A DNA stretch of 64,000 nucleotides from Tepidamorphus sp. (GCA_028280885.1 JANQKY010000007.1:62001-126000); one strand, 5' to 3'. Positions 26,630 through 35,123 are shown, counted from the stretch's first letter. Translations and numbers: made by a program. The notes: a model not told the origin generated them from the sequence alone.

Positions 26630-27351
26630 CAGGCGACGCCCTCGAAATAGGCGGCATGGACGCGCGGGTCCTGGAACACCTCCTCGGGCGCACCACGGGC
26701 GATCACCTCGCCGAGATCGAGCACGACGACCCGGTCGGCGATCGCCGAGAGCAGTTCCAGCCGGTGTTCGATCAGGATCATGGCGATTTCGTATTCGTCG
26801 ACCAGCCGGCGGATGATCAGGTCGAGCTCGTCGATTTCCGTGTTGATCAGCCCCGATGCCGGCTCGTCCATCAGCATCACGGCGGGCCGGCGCAGGATCA
26901 GGCAGGCCAGCAGCAACTTACGCCGGTCGAACGTATCGAGGCTTGCCGCCGGCCGGTCCCAGGAGACGGTGAGATGGGCAAGGCGGGCCGCCCATTCCGC
27001 GTCATGGGCGCTCAGGTAAGGCCGATAGGCCTTGCGGGCGGCTCGGAAGGTCTCGCCGACCGTGAGCGACCCCGGCACGACCGGGCTCTGGAAGGTGCGC
27101 GCCATGCCCATCCTTGCCCGTTCGGGAAAGCGGATACGGGTGATGTCGCGATCGCGGAACCGCACCGATCCGGATTGGGCCTCGTAGCGGCCGGACAGCA
27201 CTTCGAACAGCGAGGTCTTGCCGGCGCCGTTCGGACCGACCAGCCCGAGGATCTCGCCCGGCGAGACCGACAGGCTGACGCTGTCGAGGATCTGCCGGCC
27301 GCCAAGCGACAGGCAGATCCCCTCACAGCCGAAGATCGGTGACGTCGTCAT
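26629..27351 (-). CDS. livG: ABC transporter ATPase, LivG type with degenerate signature motif
   Basis: 240 residues. Walker A GPNGAGKTS and Walker B VMLMDEPASGL are intact. The signature region reads SLDTFDRRKLLLACLI where LivG proteins usually have an L-x-Y-G-x-Q-R stretch, so the glycine is lost. LivG N-terminal arrangement (GGRQILDSVSLSV) is normal. In a heterodimer one weak signature can be tolerated. It is the second gene of the operon after the binding protein. Confidence 0.9.
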   Translation of the reverse strand: MTTSPIFGCEGICLSLGGRQILDSVSLSVSPGEILGLVGPNGAGKTSLFEVLSGRYEAQSGSVRFRDRDITRIRFPERARMGMARTFQSPVVPGSLTVGETFRAARKAYRPYLSAHDAEWAARLAHLTVSWDRPAASLDTFDRRKLLLACLILRRPAVMLMDEPASGLINTEIDELDLIIRRLVDEYEIAMILIEHRLELLSAIADRVVVLDLGEVIARGAPEEVFQDPRVHAAYFEGVA

Positions 27352-27388
27352 GCCGGAACGACCGGCTCAGCCGCCTACTGCATCCAAC

Positions 27389-28684
27389 CTATTGCATCCA
27401 CCGGGCCGGCGCGAAGGGCACCTCGGCGAACGGCTCCGGCGCGATGATGCGATGCTCATCATCCTGCACCTGGAAGAACAGATGCGCCTGCCCGCCTTCC
27501 GGGTCGTCGGTCATGTTCGGATAGCTGATGCCCGACTGGGTCGCCGGATCGAACTTGTAGAGCCCGTTGACGCCGCGATACTCCATCGCGCGGATCGCGT
27601 CGCCGACCGCATCGAAATCCTTGGTGTCGCCGACCTTCTCCCAGGCGTCCTTCATCATGTAGACCGCGTCATAGCCGCCGCCGGTATAGACCATGCCCAT
27701 GATGCCGGGATAGCGCTCCCGGTAGGCCTCGCGGAACCTAGTGCCCTGCTCGTCGGCATAGACGCCATAGACCGTGCCCCACACCATGCCCTCGGCGGCG
27801 CCGGCGGCAAGGTCGAGGAATTCCGGCTGCGAGGGGCCGTATTGCATGTAGACGAGCGCGCCGTCGACCGGATCGGAAGCGTATTGCTGGGCGAAGGCGG
27901 CGAGTTCGGCGGCGACCCAGTGGTCGATCATCTGGGCGGCGCAATCGCCGTCATGCAGCGCCCGGATGACCGGCGCCCAGTCCTGGACCGGGAACTGGAT
28001 ATCGGTGATCGGCCCCTGTTCCCACATGTCCGACTGGGCGATCGCCTCCTGCGTCGCCTTCGAGATCAGCTGGGTATAGGAGATCTGGCCCTGGACGATG
28101 TGGACGCAATTGTTCTTCGGCTCCCACTGGCCGCTCTCGACGAGATCGGTCAGGAACTTGATGTAGCCGGCCCCGTAGTAGGATTCCGGGACGTCGAGTT
28201 GGAAGATGTTGCGGTACTTTTCCGGATCGGACTTGAACAGTTCCTCCGACGGCGTCGAGGTGTTGCCGTGCAGATAGGGCACCCCGGTGGTGGCGGCGGC
28301 ATCCATGGCCGGCTGGGCGATCAGCACGAAGGCCGACAGGATCGCATCGACATCGGCTTCCGTCAGCGCCTGGATGCCGGCGATCGTGCCTTCCGGCGTC
28401 ATGATGTCGGTGTCGACGATCTTGGCCGACAGGTTTTTGCCGAGCACGCCGCCGCTGGCGTTGATCTCGTCGATCGCCATCAGAACGCCGTTCGTCCAGT
28501 CCTGGTGGTCGGCGACCCCGACCGGCGCGGACTGGGCGGCGGGAATGCCGATGACGATGTCCTCGGCCGACGCCCGGTCCGGCGTTGCCGACAGCGCGAC
28601 CGCGCCGAGCGACAGGGCGAAGACACCGCCCGCGATCGATGACAGGCATTTGCTGGGGATGGTGCGGGTTCTGGAATGCGTCAT
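27389..28684 (-). CDS. ABC substrate-binding protein, amide/urea-like type 1 (DMFase locus)
   Basis: 431 residues with a signal peptide (residues ~1-40, cleavage near RASA-EDIVIG) and a type 1 periplasmic-binding fold. DIVIGIPAAQSAPVGVADHQDW and GVLMAIDEINASGGVLGK match the amide/urea branch (AmiC/FmdD/UrtA-like) rather than leucine-binding proteins. It is the first gene of the operon that ends with the DMFase subunits, so it probably delivers formamide-type substrates. Confidence 0.88.
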   Translation of the reverse strand: MTHSRTRTIPSKCLSSIAGGVFALSLGAVALSATPDRASAEDIVIGIPAAQSAPVGVADHQDWTNGVLMAIDEINASGGVLGKNLSAKIVDTDIMTPEGTIAGIQALTEADVDAILSAFVLIAQPAMDAAATTGVPYLHGNTSTPSEELFKSDPEKYRNIFQLDVPESYYGAGYIKFLTDLVESGQWEPKNNCVHIVQGQISYTQLISKATQEAIAQSDMWEQGPITDIQFPVQDWAPVIRALHDGDCAAQMIDHWVAAELAAFAQQYASDPVDGALVYMQYGPSQPEFLDLAAGAAEGMVWGTVYGVYADEQGTRFREAYRERYPGIMGMVYTGGGYDAVYMMKDAWEKVGDTKDFDAVGDAIRAMEYRGVNGLYKFDPATQSGISYPNMTDDPEGGQAHLFFQVQDDEHRIIAPEPFAEVPFAPARWMQ

Positions 28685-28777
28685 TCTTGTCCCTCCGGCC
28701 TTGTTCCGCTGCCCATGCGCCGTCGCATCCCCTGATCCCTTGGGCGGTCTGCGATCCCTCCAGAGGCGTGGGAACGG

Positions 28778-28793
28778 ATTCTGAATACAGAAT
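28778..28793. promoter_or_regulatory. Palindrome upstream of DMFase/ABC operon, possible operator 1
   Basis: ATTCTG-AATA-CAGAAT is a perfect inverted repeat 94 bp upstream of the binding-protein ATG. The shape resembles GntR-type or other dimeric-regulator sites; no GntR gene is in the window, so the LuxR protein or an off-window regulator may bind. Confidence 0.45.
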
Positions 28794-28825
28794 GCAAGGG
28801 AAACAAAGATCGGCGGCCCATGGAA

Positions 28826-28841
28826 TGATGCAAATGCATCA
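28826..28841. promoter_or_regulatory. Palindrome upstream of DMFase/ABC operon, possible operator 2
   Basis: TGATGCAAATGCATCA is a perfect 16-bp inverted repeat (7-bp arms, AA centre), 33 bp from the first palindrome and about 140 bp upstream of the operon start. Two different palindromes suggest two regulators or an activator plus a repressor. Confidence 0.45.
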
Positions 28842-28943
28842 CGCTCCGCCAGCGGTCCGGCATTCCATGCCGTCGATATCGCCCGACATCGCCGCCCCCC
28901 GGCGTTGTTCAGTCGGGGTTCAGTCGGGCCGGCGCTGATGGAG

Positions 28944-29001
28944 GTCCTGATGGTCGACAGGGGAACCGGGTGTCGCCGGTTCCCCTGTCGACCATCAGGA
29001 C
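28944..29001. terminator. Perfect 26-bp inverted repeat hairpin
   Basis: Arms 28944-28969 and 28976-29001 are exact complements with a 6-nt loop (GTGTCG). It lies about 170 bp beyond the fasciclin stop in the direction of that gene, so it could end its transcript, although no T-run follows on either strand. It could equally be the relic of a small palindromic element. Confidence 0.6.
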
Positions 29002-29168
29002 ACGGGTGTGGGGGACATCCGCTCCCGCGCCCTCCGGGAGGTCACCGGCCGCGGCTCGGACCGCCTGGCGCGGGTCCGCGCTATCCGCCGCCTCCCGCCG
29101 CCTCATGGAATGACGCGAAGCGGAGCGCGCCGGGCCCCGCTTCGCTCGTTTATCCGCCTGGCCGCGAT

Positions 29169-29678
29169 TTACGGGCAGCCGCGCTCCGGAAGGAGCACGT
29201 CCGGAATGATGTGAATGATGCCGTTCGACGCCTTCACGTTGGCGGCGGCAACCTTCACGCCGTCGACGAAGACCTTCTTGCCGTTCTTGCTCTTTTCGGT
29301 GCGCACGCGCTCGCACCCGTTGAGCGTTTCGACGAGATCCGGCTTCTTGCCGATCTGCTTGGCCTTAACCTTCGCCGGAAGGATGTGGTAGGCGATGATG
29401 GCCCGAAGCTTGTCCTTGTTCTTCGGCTTCAGGAGGTCATCGACCGTTCCGGGCGGCAGCTTGTCGAACGCATCATCGGTCGGGGCCAGAACCGTCAGAC
29501 CGTCGACCTCGGCGAGATCGTCGGCAAAGCCCGCGGCCGTCGCGGCGGCCAGAAGCGTGGAGAAGACGCCCGCGTCATCGGCCACTTCGACGATGTTCTT
29601 CTTCGGCTTGGCGTCGGCGGCAACGGAAACGGAAACGAGCAGCGCGCAGGCTGCGGCAGACATTTTAATGAAACGCAT
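29169..29678 (-). CDS. Fasciclin (FAS1)-domain secreted protein
   Basis: 169 residues with a signal peptide (residues ~1-23, VAADA-KP) and a single FAS1 domain: FSTLLAAATAAGFADDL, the H1 motif LTVLAPTDDAFDKLP, the YH motif AYHILP, and the H2-like NGIIHIIPDVLLP. Bacterial FAS1 proteins act in adhesion or the envelope. It has its own AGGAGGACTG-type ribosome site and no operon partner. Confidence 0.92.
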   Translation of the reverse strand: MRFIKMSAAACALLVSVSVAADAKPKKNIVEVADDAGVFSTLLAAATAAGFADDLAEVDGLTVLAPTDDAFDKLPPGTVDDLLKPKNKDKLRAIIAYHILPAKVKAKQIGKKPDLVETLNGCERVRTEKSKNGKKVFVDGVKVAAANVKASNGIIHIIPDVLLPERGCP

Positions 29679-30022
29679 GAAACAGTCCTCCTATGGGATC
29701 GTCCCCGCCCCGGAGACGATGCGGAGGGCTACGGGGAGGCATCCCGACGGATCACCGGAATCGCGGCCTGGCGGACCCGGCTCGATACTTGGCGCCTCCG
29801 AACCTTACGGAATGGCAGTTCCCAAAAGTGCAATGAGAGCATAGTGTTAATGGATGCTGAAATTTGCGCCCGGCGTTCTGATCACAAAAGCGTGAAGGAT
29901 TTAGCCGTCGCATCTTCCAGGTGGCATGGCGGGTATAACGCCGAGTAAATAATTATCTGGCATTTTAATATGCCGACTATTTATATGAGACGAAACGCAA
30001 CCGAACCACCTCCCGCCAAGAC
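29679..30022. other. AT-richer intergenic region
   Basis: No gene. The composition is noticeably less GC-rich than elsewhere. It holds the fasciclin promoter region (leftward) and the 3' end of the flavin reductase transcript, where GGCAT-TTTAAT-ATGCC (around 29961-29976) could form a small stem. Confidence 0.5.
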
Positions 30023-30517
30023 CTACACCGAGACGGGCGCGCAGATGCCGAAATCGCCGTCGGCATAGATCAGACCCGGGCCGTCCCCCTCGACGATCGC
30101 CTCGACGAGGCCGAACACGACAAGATGCGTATCGCGCCGGACCACCTGGTCGACCCGGCATTCGAAGGCGCCGGTCGCATCGGCGAGCACCGGTATGCCG
30201 GTATGGCCGTCCCGCCAGCGGCCGACCGCGAAGCGCTCCTCGCCGACATGGCCGGTCATGCCGGCGAAGGCCTTGCCGACCTCGGCCTGGGCATGGCCGA
30301 TGAGATTGACGCTGAACCGCCCGGACCGCTCGATCTCGCTGCCCAGCCAGGTCGACTTGTTGATGCAGACGAGAAGCGACGGCGGATCCGCGGTCAGCGA
30401 CGTCACCGCGGTCGCCGTCAGGCCGCAGCGTTTGTCGTCCCGCGTCCGCGTCGCAATCACGCAGACACCGGAGGCAAGCTGTCGCATCGCCCGTCGGAAC
30501 CCGTCGCCGCTGACCAT
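30023..30517 (-). CDS. styB: Flavin reductase, StyB/HpaC type
   Basis: 164 residues of the flavin-reductase-like split-barrel fold: FRRAMRQLASGVCVIATR, GLTATAVTSLTADPPSLLVCINKST, and GRFSVNLI. It supplies reduced FAD to the monooxygenase encoded just upstream. The ATG at 30517 has GGAG 8 bases before it and is preferred over a GTG at 30535 that overlaps the monooxygenase stop. Last gene of a three-gene leftward operon. Confidence 0.85.
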   Translation of the reverse strand: MVSGDGFRRAMRQLASGVCVIATRTRDDKRCGLTATAVTSLTADPPSLLVCINKSTWLGSEIERSGRFSVNLIGHAQAEVGKAFAGMTGHVGEERFAVGRWRDGHTGIPVLADATGAFECRVDQVVRRDTHLVVFGLVEAIVEGDGPGLIYADGDFGICAPVSV

Positions 30518-30531
30518 CTTCGCAACTCCGC

Positions 30532-31773
30532 TCACGCGGCCAGTTGCTTCAGATAGGCATCCGCCTCGTCGGGCACGGCGAACCACGGGAAGAAGTCGGT
30601 CGGATCGTTAAACCCGTTGGCGATCCGCCGGGCAAGCGTCGGGAACCGCTGGGCGGCCCCCATGATCTGCAGCACATGCGGCGGCGGTGGCTGCAAAAGG
30701 GCGTTCGTCCAGCCGGCGACATATTGCGCGTAGGCCCAGTAGGTATCGAACGTCGCCTGCATCCAGGCCTCGTCATAGCTGTGGTCGCCCCGCTCCAGTA
30801 TCGCGTCCATATAGACCCGGGCGCATTTCGAGGCGTTGTTGGAGCCCTGCCCGGTGATCGGATCGTTGAGCACCACGACGTCGCCCATGCCGAGCACCGC
30901 GCGGCCCGACGGCAGACGGCCGACGGGATGCCGCACGGTCGGCGGGAACCGGCCGGCGAGCACGCCGTTGTCGTCGGTCAGCGCGATCTCGCGGCAGCGC
31001 TCGGCCTCCCAGGGCAGGAAGGTCTCGAGGATCCACCTGGATTTCTCCAGATGCGCGTCGGGCGTATCGACACCGCCCCAGCAATCCATCGGGCCGCCGG
31101 GAATGCCCTCGAACACCATGATCTCGCACGGCCCCGTCGTGGTCAGCGCCGGGAACACGAAATACTCGCCGACCGTCGGGATCAGGTTGAAGCAGACCGC
31201 CGAGTGCTCCGGCCGCGGCACCATGCCCGTCACATAGGTGAGCGCCAGCGCCCGCTGCGGCTTGTCGAAGACCGATTTCTCGTCGTCGCGCGTGAACATG
31301 CCGGCGATCTCGCCCTTGCCGGCGGCGACCACGACGAGATCGCTTTCGCGCGCATAGCGCTCCAGATCATCGACGCTCGCCTCGTGGATATCGATCGTTC
31401 CGCCGCGCTCCTCGACCGCCTTCATCCAGCCCGGGAACTTGACGCGCTGGTCGACGCTCTGGCCATAGCGGGCAAGCTTGCCGTTCCAGTCGATCGCCTT
31501 GACGCCAGGCGCGTCGGGCGCCGGCACGGTGAAATTGATCGAATCGACCGTCGGACAGTCGGCTTCCCAGAAATTGATGCCGAGCGCCCGCTCGTTTTCC
31601 AGCGCCTTGTCGAACATGCACTGGCTCGACGTGACGCGGCCGGTGGCGATCTCCTCCGCCGTCCGGTTCTGCACGACGCGGACGTCATAGCCGCCGTCCT
31701 GCAACAGGCCGAGCGCAAGCTGCAGGCCCGACTGGCCGCCGCCGACGATGGTGACACTGCGTTTTGCCGTCAT
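30532..31773 (-). CDS. styA: Styrene/indole monooxygenase-family FAD-dependent oxygenase subunit
   Basis: 413 residues, the size of StyA. The FAD Rossmann motif is VGGGQSGLQLALGLL at residues ~8-22; downstream are the StyA-like RVTSSQCMFDKALENERALG and GMGDVVVLNDPITGQGSNNASK (FAD ribityl contact). It epoxidises vinyl-aromatic or indole-type double bonds with FADH2 from the neighbouring reductase. The upstream extension of the frame is rejected since ATG 31773 gives the family N-terminus (MTAKRSVTIVGGG). Confidence 0.87.
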   Translation of the reverse strand: MTAKRSVTIVGGGQSGLQLALGLLQDGGYDVRVVQNRTAEEIATGRVTSSQCMFDKALENERALGINFWEADCPTVDSINFTVPAPDAPGVKAIDWNGKLARYGQSVDQRVKFPGWMKAVEERGGTIDIHEASVDDLERYARESDLVVVAAGKGEIAGMFTRDDEKSVFDKPQRALALTYVTGMVPRPEHSAVCFNLIPTVGEYFVFPALTTTGPCEIMVFEGIPGGPMDCWGGVDTPDAHLEKSRWILETFLPWEAERCREIALTDDNGVLAGRFPPTVRHPVGRLPSGRAVLGMGDVVVLNDPITGQGSNNASKCARVYMDAILERGDHSYDEAWMQATFDTYWAYAQYVAGWTNALLQPPPPHVLQIMGAAQRFPTLARRIANGFNDPTDFFPWFAVPDEADAYLKQLAA

Positions 31774-31796
31774 TTTCTGTATCTCCTCCGGAATAA

Positions 31797-32585
31797 TCAG
31801 TCGTCCATCAAAAGCGGAATGGCGGGATCGGCCCGTTCGGGACCCATCGCCGTATAGCCGCCATCGACGCGAATATCGGTGCCGTTGATGAAGGACGCCT
31901 TCCGCGAGCACAGGAACAGCACCGCATTGGCGACCTCTTCGGCGTCACCGACGCGGCGCTCCAGGTGAAACGGTGCTGCGACCCGGTCCGTCTTCTCCCG
32001 GTCGTCCCTGGTGAGCTCGACCATGATCGCGCTCCAGGTCCAGCCGGGCGACACCGCGTTGACGCGGATGCCGTCGGGGGCGAGGTCCATCGCCTGGTTG
32101 CGGGTCAGTTGCAGGATCGCCGCCTTGCTGACCGGATAGAGCCAACGGCCGGTCTGGGCGACGCGCGAGGAAATCGATCCGAAATTGACGATCGCCCCCT
32201 TAGCTGCCGCCAGATGCGGCCGGGCCGCCTGCATCAGCATGACGGAGCCGACGACGTTGACGTCGAAGGCCTCGAGCCACTCGGCCCGGGTGGAGTCCGC
32301 GCCATTGTCCAGATAGGTGCAGGCGACGTTGACCAGATAGTCGATCCGGCCTTCGGTCTTCACCACCGTCTCGACCAGATCGCCGATCTCCGTGTCGATC
32401 TTGAGATCCGTCTTGTGGAACCGGACCGCCGCGCCAAGCCGAGCGGCCACCGCCGCGCCGCCGTCTTCGTTGATATCGGCAATCACGACCCTGGCGCCCG
32501 CATCCGTGAACGCCTTGACGACCGCCTCACCGATCAGTGTCGCGCCGCCCGTGACGATCGCGACCTTTCCCGCGAATTCGGACAT
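31797..32585 (-). CDS. SDR-family oxidoreductase of the monooxygenase operon
   Basis: 262 residues with TGGATLIGEA (residues ~12-21), a VNVAC segment in place of the usual NNAG, serine in NFGSISSR and the YPVSK pair (Y-x-x-x-K). First gene of the operon that continues with the StyA/StyB-like pair, so it may act before or after the oxygenation on an alcohol or ketone. An ATTG...CAAT palindrome overlaps its leader. Confidence 0.88.
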   Translation of the reverse strand: MSEFAGKVAIVTGGATLIGEAVVKAFTDAGARVVIADINEDGGAAVAARLGAAVRFHKTDLKIDTEIGDLVETVVKTEGRIDYLVNVACTYLDNGADSTRAEWLEAFDVNVVGSVMLMQAARPHLAAAKGAIVNFGSISSRVAQTGRWLYPVSKAAILQLTRNQAMDLAPDGIRVNAVSPGWTWSAIMVELTRDDREKTDRVAAPFHLERRVGDAEEVANAVLFLCSRKASFINGTDIRVDGGYTAMGPERADPAIPLLMDD

Positions 32586-32598
32586 GATCCTCCCTCAA

Positions 32599-32620
32599 AT
32601 TGCTTCAAGCTTGAAACAAT
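32599..32620. promoter_or_regulatory. 22-bp palindrome in SDR/styA leader
   Basis: ATTGcTTCAAG / CTTGAAaCAAT is an inverted repeat with one mismatched pair per arm, ending 14 bp from the SDR ATG, where a bound protein would block transcription or loading. MarR-type regulators favour this shape; the only local regulator is the divergent AraC protein. Confidence 0.5.
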
Positions 32621-32789
32621 GCAATCATCGGGAGGATGATGCTGTAAATCGGCGTATCGGGTCGGCTATCCGAAAAACGCAATAAACCGGCTTGGCCAAC
32701 CCGGACAGGCCTGAGTTAAAGTGCCGCAAGGCGATGGCCATGCGCTATGCTTCAGCAAAAGGGAAACGAAACCGGCCGGAGAAATCTGA

Positions 32790-33785
32790 ATGCCCGGCGC
32801 ACCGGCAAGAGAACCGCTGAGACGTTTCAACCTGTTCCGCTCGCGCGATCTCGACGAGGCGCGCGAACAGGTCGGCCGGGTGTTTTGTCCGCACCGCCTG
32901 ACGATCGCCCGCGAGCCGCGCCGCTTCGACGCGGTCCAGAACCATGTCGACACCGGCAGGGTGTCGTTGAGCTATATCGACTACGGCGCCGATGTCGAAA
33001 TCGAGCCGGGCGAGCTCGGCTCCTTCTATCTGATCCAGATTCCGCTGTCCGGCTCGGCCGCCATCCGCAGCGGCCGCACGGCCTTCACGACCCATGCCCG
33101 CTGCGTGTCGGTGCTCAATCCGAACCGCCACACGGCGATGACCTGGAAAGCCGGCTGCCGCAAGCTGCAGGTCCAGATCCGCACCGCCGAACTGAGCGCC
33201 TTCGCCGCCTCCTATCTCGGCCGCGATATCGGCCACGTCCTCACCTTCGATCCGGTGATGGATCTCAGCCGGCCGCAGGCCAGGGACTGGGTCGGCGCCG
33301 TCGGGGCCTATGCCCGCTTCATCGACCGTGTCGGAACCGGGCCGGAGTCGGGCGATCTGCGCGCCTATTACGCCGATGAGATCCTGCGCGGGCTGATCGA
33401 AGCGCAACACCACTCCCATTCGCATTTCATGACGGATACGCCGCGCGGCCCGATGCCGCGCCACGTCAAGGCCGCGCTCGACTTCATCCGCGCCCATGCC
33501 GGCGAGCCCCTGACCGCAAGCGCGATCGCGCGGGCCAGCGGCGTTGCCGGCCGGACCCTGCAGCTCGGCTTCCAGTCCTTCCTTGGAACGACACCGATGC
33601 GGGTGCTGCGCGACGAGCGGCTCGACCGCTGCCGCCTCGACCTGGCCAGCGGCGACACCCGGACCGTCCGCGAGATTGCCCGCAATTGGGGCTTCGACCA
33701 TCCCGGCCGCTTCGCTCAATACTACAAGGCCCGCTTCGGGGAATCGCCCAAGACGACAGGATCCGGGGCAACCGGTTCCGCCTGA
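32790..33785 (+). CDS. AraC-family regulator with AraC-binding-like N-domain
   Basis: 331 residues: N-terminal cupin-like ligand domain (~15-200; ESGSFYLIQIPLSG-like strand EIEPGELGSFYLIQIPL) and C-terminal twin HTH (~225-325; TASAIARASGVAGRTLQLGF, TVREIARNWGFDHPGRFAQYY). This domain pairing is common among activators of aromatic catabolism (FeaR/XylS-like). GGAG precedes the ATG. Divergent from the SDR-StyA-StyB operon, which it probably activates. Confidence 0.87.
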   Translation: MPGAPAREPLRRFNLFRSRDLDEAREQVGRVFCPHRLTIAREPRRFDAVQNHVDTGRVSLSYIDYGADVEIEPGELGSFYLIQIPLSGSAAIRSGRTAFTTHARCVSVLNPNRHTAMTWKAGCRKLQVQIRTAELSAFAASYLGRDIGHVLTFDPVMDLSRPQARDWVGAVGAYARFIDRVGTGPESGDLRAYYADEILRGLIEAQHHSHSHFMTDTPRGPMPRHVKAALDFIRAHAGEPLTASAIARASGVAGRTLQLGFQSFLGTTPMRVLRDERLDRCRLDLASGDTRTVREIARNWGFDHPGRFAQYYKARFGESPKTTGSGATGSA

Positions 33786-33829
33786 AACGACGTGCCGGAC
33801 GGCTGATCGGCCGCCGCCTCGTATCCCCG

Positions 33830-34963
33830 TCAGTGGACCTGCAGGACGAATATCGCCGAGCCGAGCGCGAAGTGCAGAAGCCAGATGCCGATCAGCGTCT
33901 TGTGCCGGTCGAAGAGCCAGCCGAACACGAAGCTCGACACGAAGGTGAAGAACACGATCGGCAGTCCCCAGGCCGCATGCATCGAGGAGAACACGATCCC
34001 GGCGATGAGGATCGCCCAGAACGGGTGCCGGGCATAGAGGATCCGGCGGATCGACGTCTGCATGACGCCTCTGGCGATGAATTCCTGCAGGAACGAATGA
34101 ACGAGATACAACGCTTCAGGGATGCCGAACCCCGCGCCGAAGGTGAGCGCGAGGTCGAACGGTCCGAGCGAAGCGGACGGCGCGAACACAAACGCAACCC
34201 CCATCAACCCGGCCAGCAGGATGACGAAGACCACGGCGGATTCAGCGATCGCCCGCCGCCAGTTGGCAAACGTCACACCAACCGATGCCAGTGGAATGCC
34301 GGAATAAAGGATGTAAATCAGGCTGGGAACCACCAGCGCCAGCATGTAGCTCCAGGAGACCGTTATCCATTCGATCGACTCGGCGCCCAGATCCTCGATA
34401 CTGGTGTTGGCGACGATGAACGCGGTTCCGATCAGGCTGAGGGCGAAGCTGACGATCAGCGTCAGCAGCAGGCCTATCAATTCCGTCTGCGAGCGCAGGA
34501 ACCGCACCCGGTCCGTCTCGTCGCTCACCACCGCGACGAGGCCGTGGACGTCGTCATCCTCGCGCGGCGCAAGAACGCTGGTGCGCACCGACAGGTACCG
34601 CCTGTCGCCCTCGGGCGTCACCACAACATCCCGGGTGATCGCCTTGTCGGGCTGCAGGATCGCCTCAAGCAGCGTGTCGGTGAATTCGGTGAATTCGGGC
34701 CGCGCGATCATGGCGCTTGCGAACGGTTCTCCGACGACCTGCGACCACCTGAGTCCGAACAGCCGCTGGAAGGCCGGATTGATCGCGACGATCGTGCCGC
34801 TATCGTCGACGATCAGCACGGCGTCGCTCATGAATTCCAGTGTCGTGGCGGCCAGCCGGTCGCGATTGGCGAGTGCTATCCCCCGATAGTCGCCCTCCTC
34901 GCGCGACGGCGCTGTCGCATGTCCAGGCTCCAAACGGGCGTCGGATGGATGTGTCTTGGTCAT
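33830..34963 (-). CDS. PAS domain fused to CPBP (CAAX-protease-like) membrane domain
   Basis: 377 residues from the ATG at 34963. Residues ~35-150 form a PAS sensor (SDAVLIVDDSGTIVAINPAFQRLFG, then a PAC-like VTPEGDRRYLSVRTS). A short linker leads to seven or eight membrane helices with CPBP motifs: QEFIARG near residue 292 (usual EExxxRG, first Glu replaced by Gln), FSSMHAAWG (motif 2 histidine) and LLHFALGSA (motif 3 histidine). It may be a sensory intramembrane protease or a non-catalytic relative. Ribosome site weak, so start is uncertain. Confidence 0.78.
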   Translation of the reverse strand: MTKTHPSDARLEPGHATAPSREEGDYRGIALANRDRLAATTLEFMSDAVLIVDDSGTIVAINPAFQRLFGLRWSQVVGEPFASAMIARPEFTEFTDTLLEAILQPDKAITRDVVVTPEGDRRYLSVRTSVLAPREDDDVHGLVAVVSDETDRVRFLRSQTELIGLLLTLIVSFALSLIGTAFIVANTSIEDLGAESIEWITVSWSYMLALVVPSLIYILYSGIPLASVGVTFANWRRAIAESAVVFVILLAGLMGVAFVFAPSASLGPFDLALTFGAGFGIPEALYLVHSFLQEFIARGVMQTSIRRILYARHPFWAILIAGIVFSSMHAAWGLPIVFFTFVSSFVFGWLFDRHKTLIGIWLLHFALGSAIFVLQVH

Positions 34964-35123
34964 ACCCGGCAACGAACAGACTGCTTTAAAGACGCGTGGT
35001 GAAATAACGCTGCTGCGATCGGCGGACTCTACGGCAAACAGCCGCATCGGCACAACGCCGTGGTGCGCAGGTCTGTCATTGCCGGGGCCTAGAGAATACC
35101 TGCGCGCGAGCTTCCTTGCACGG

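Larger units (their letters stand above)
28685..29168. other. Intergenic region: DMFase operon promoter and large hairpin
   Basis: No gene is supported. The right-hand part (28900-29168) lies downstream of the fasciclin gene and holds a perfect 26-bp stem plus a short duplication (CAGTCGGGGTTCAGTCGGG, 28908-28926). The left part is the leader of the leftward operon and holds two palindromes, listed separately. Confidence 0.6.

Noticed and set aside
28905..29948. 347-residue + strand frame over the fasciclin gene and hairpin
   Set aside because: Crosses the 26-bp hairpin and lies antisense to a protein with clear FAS1 motifs.
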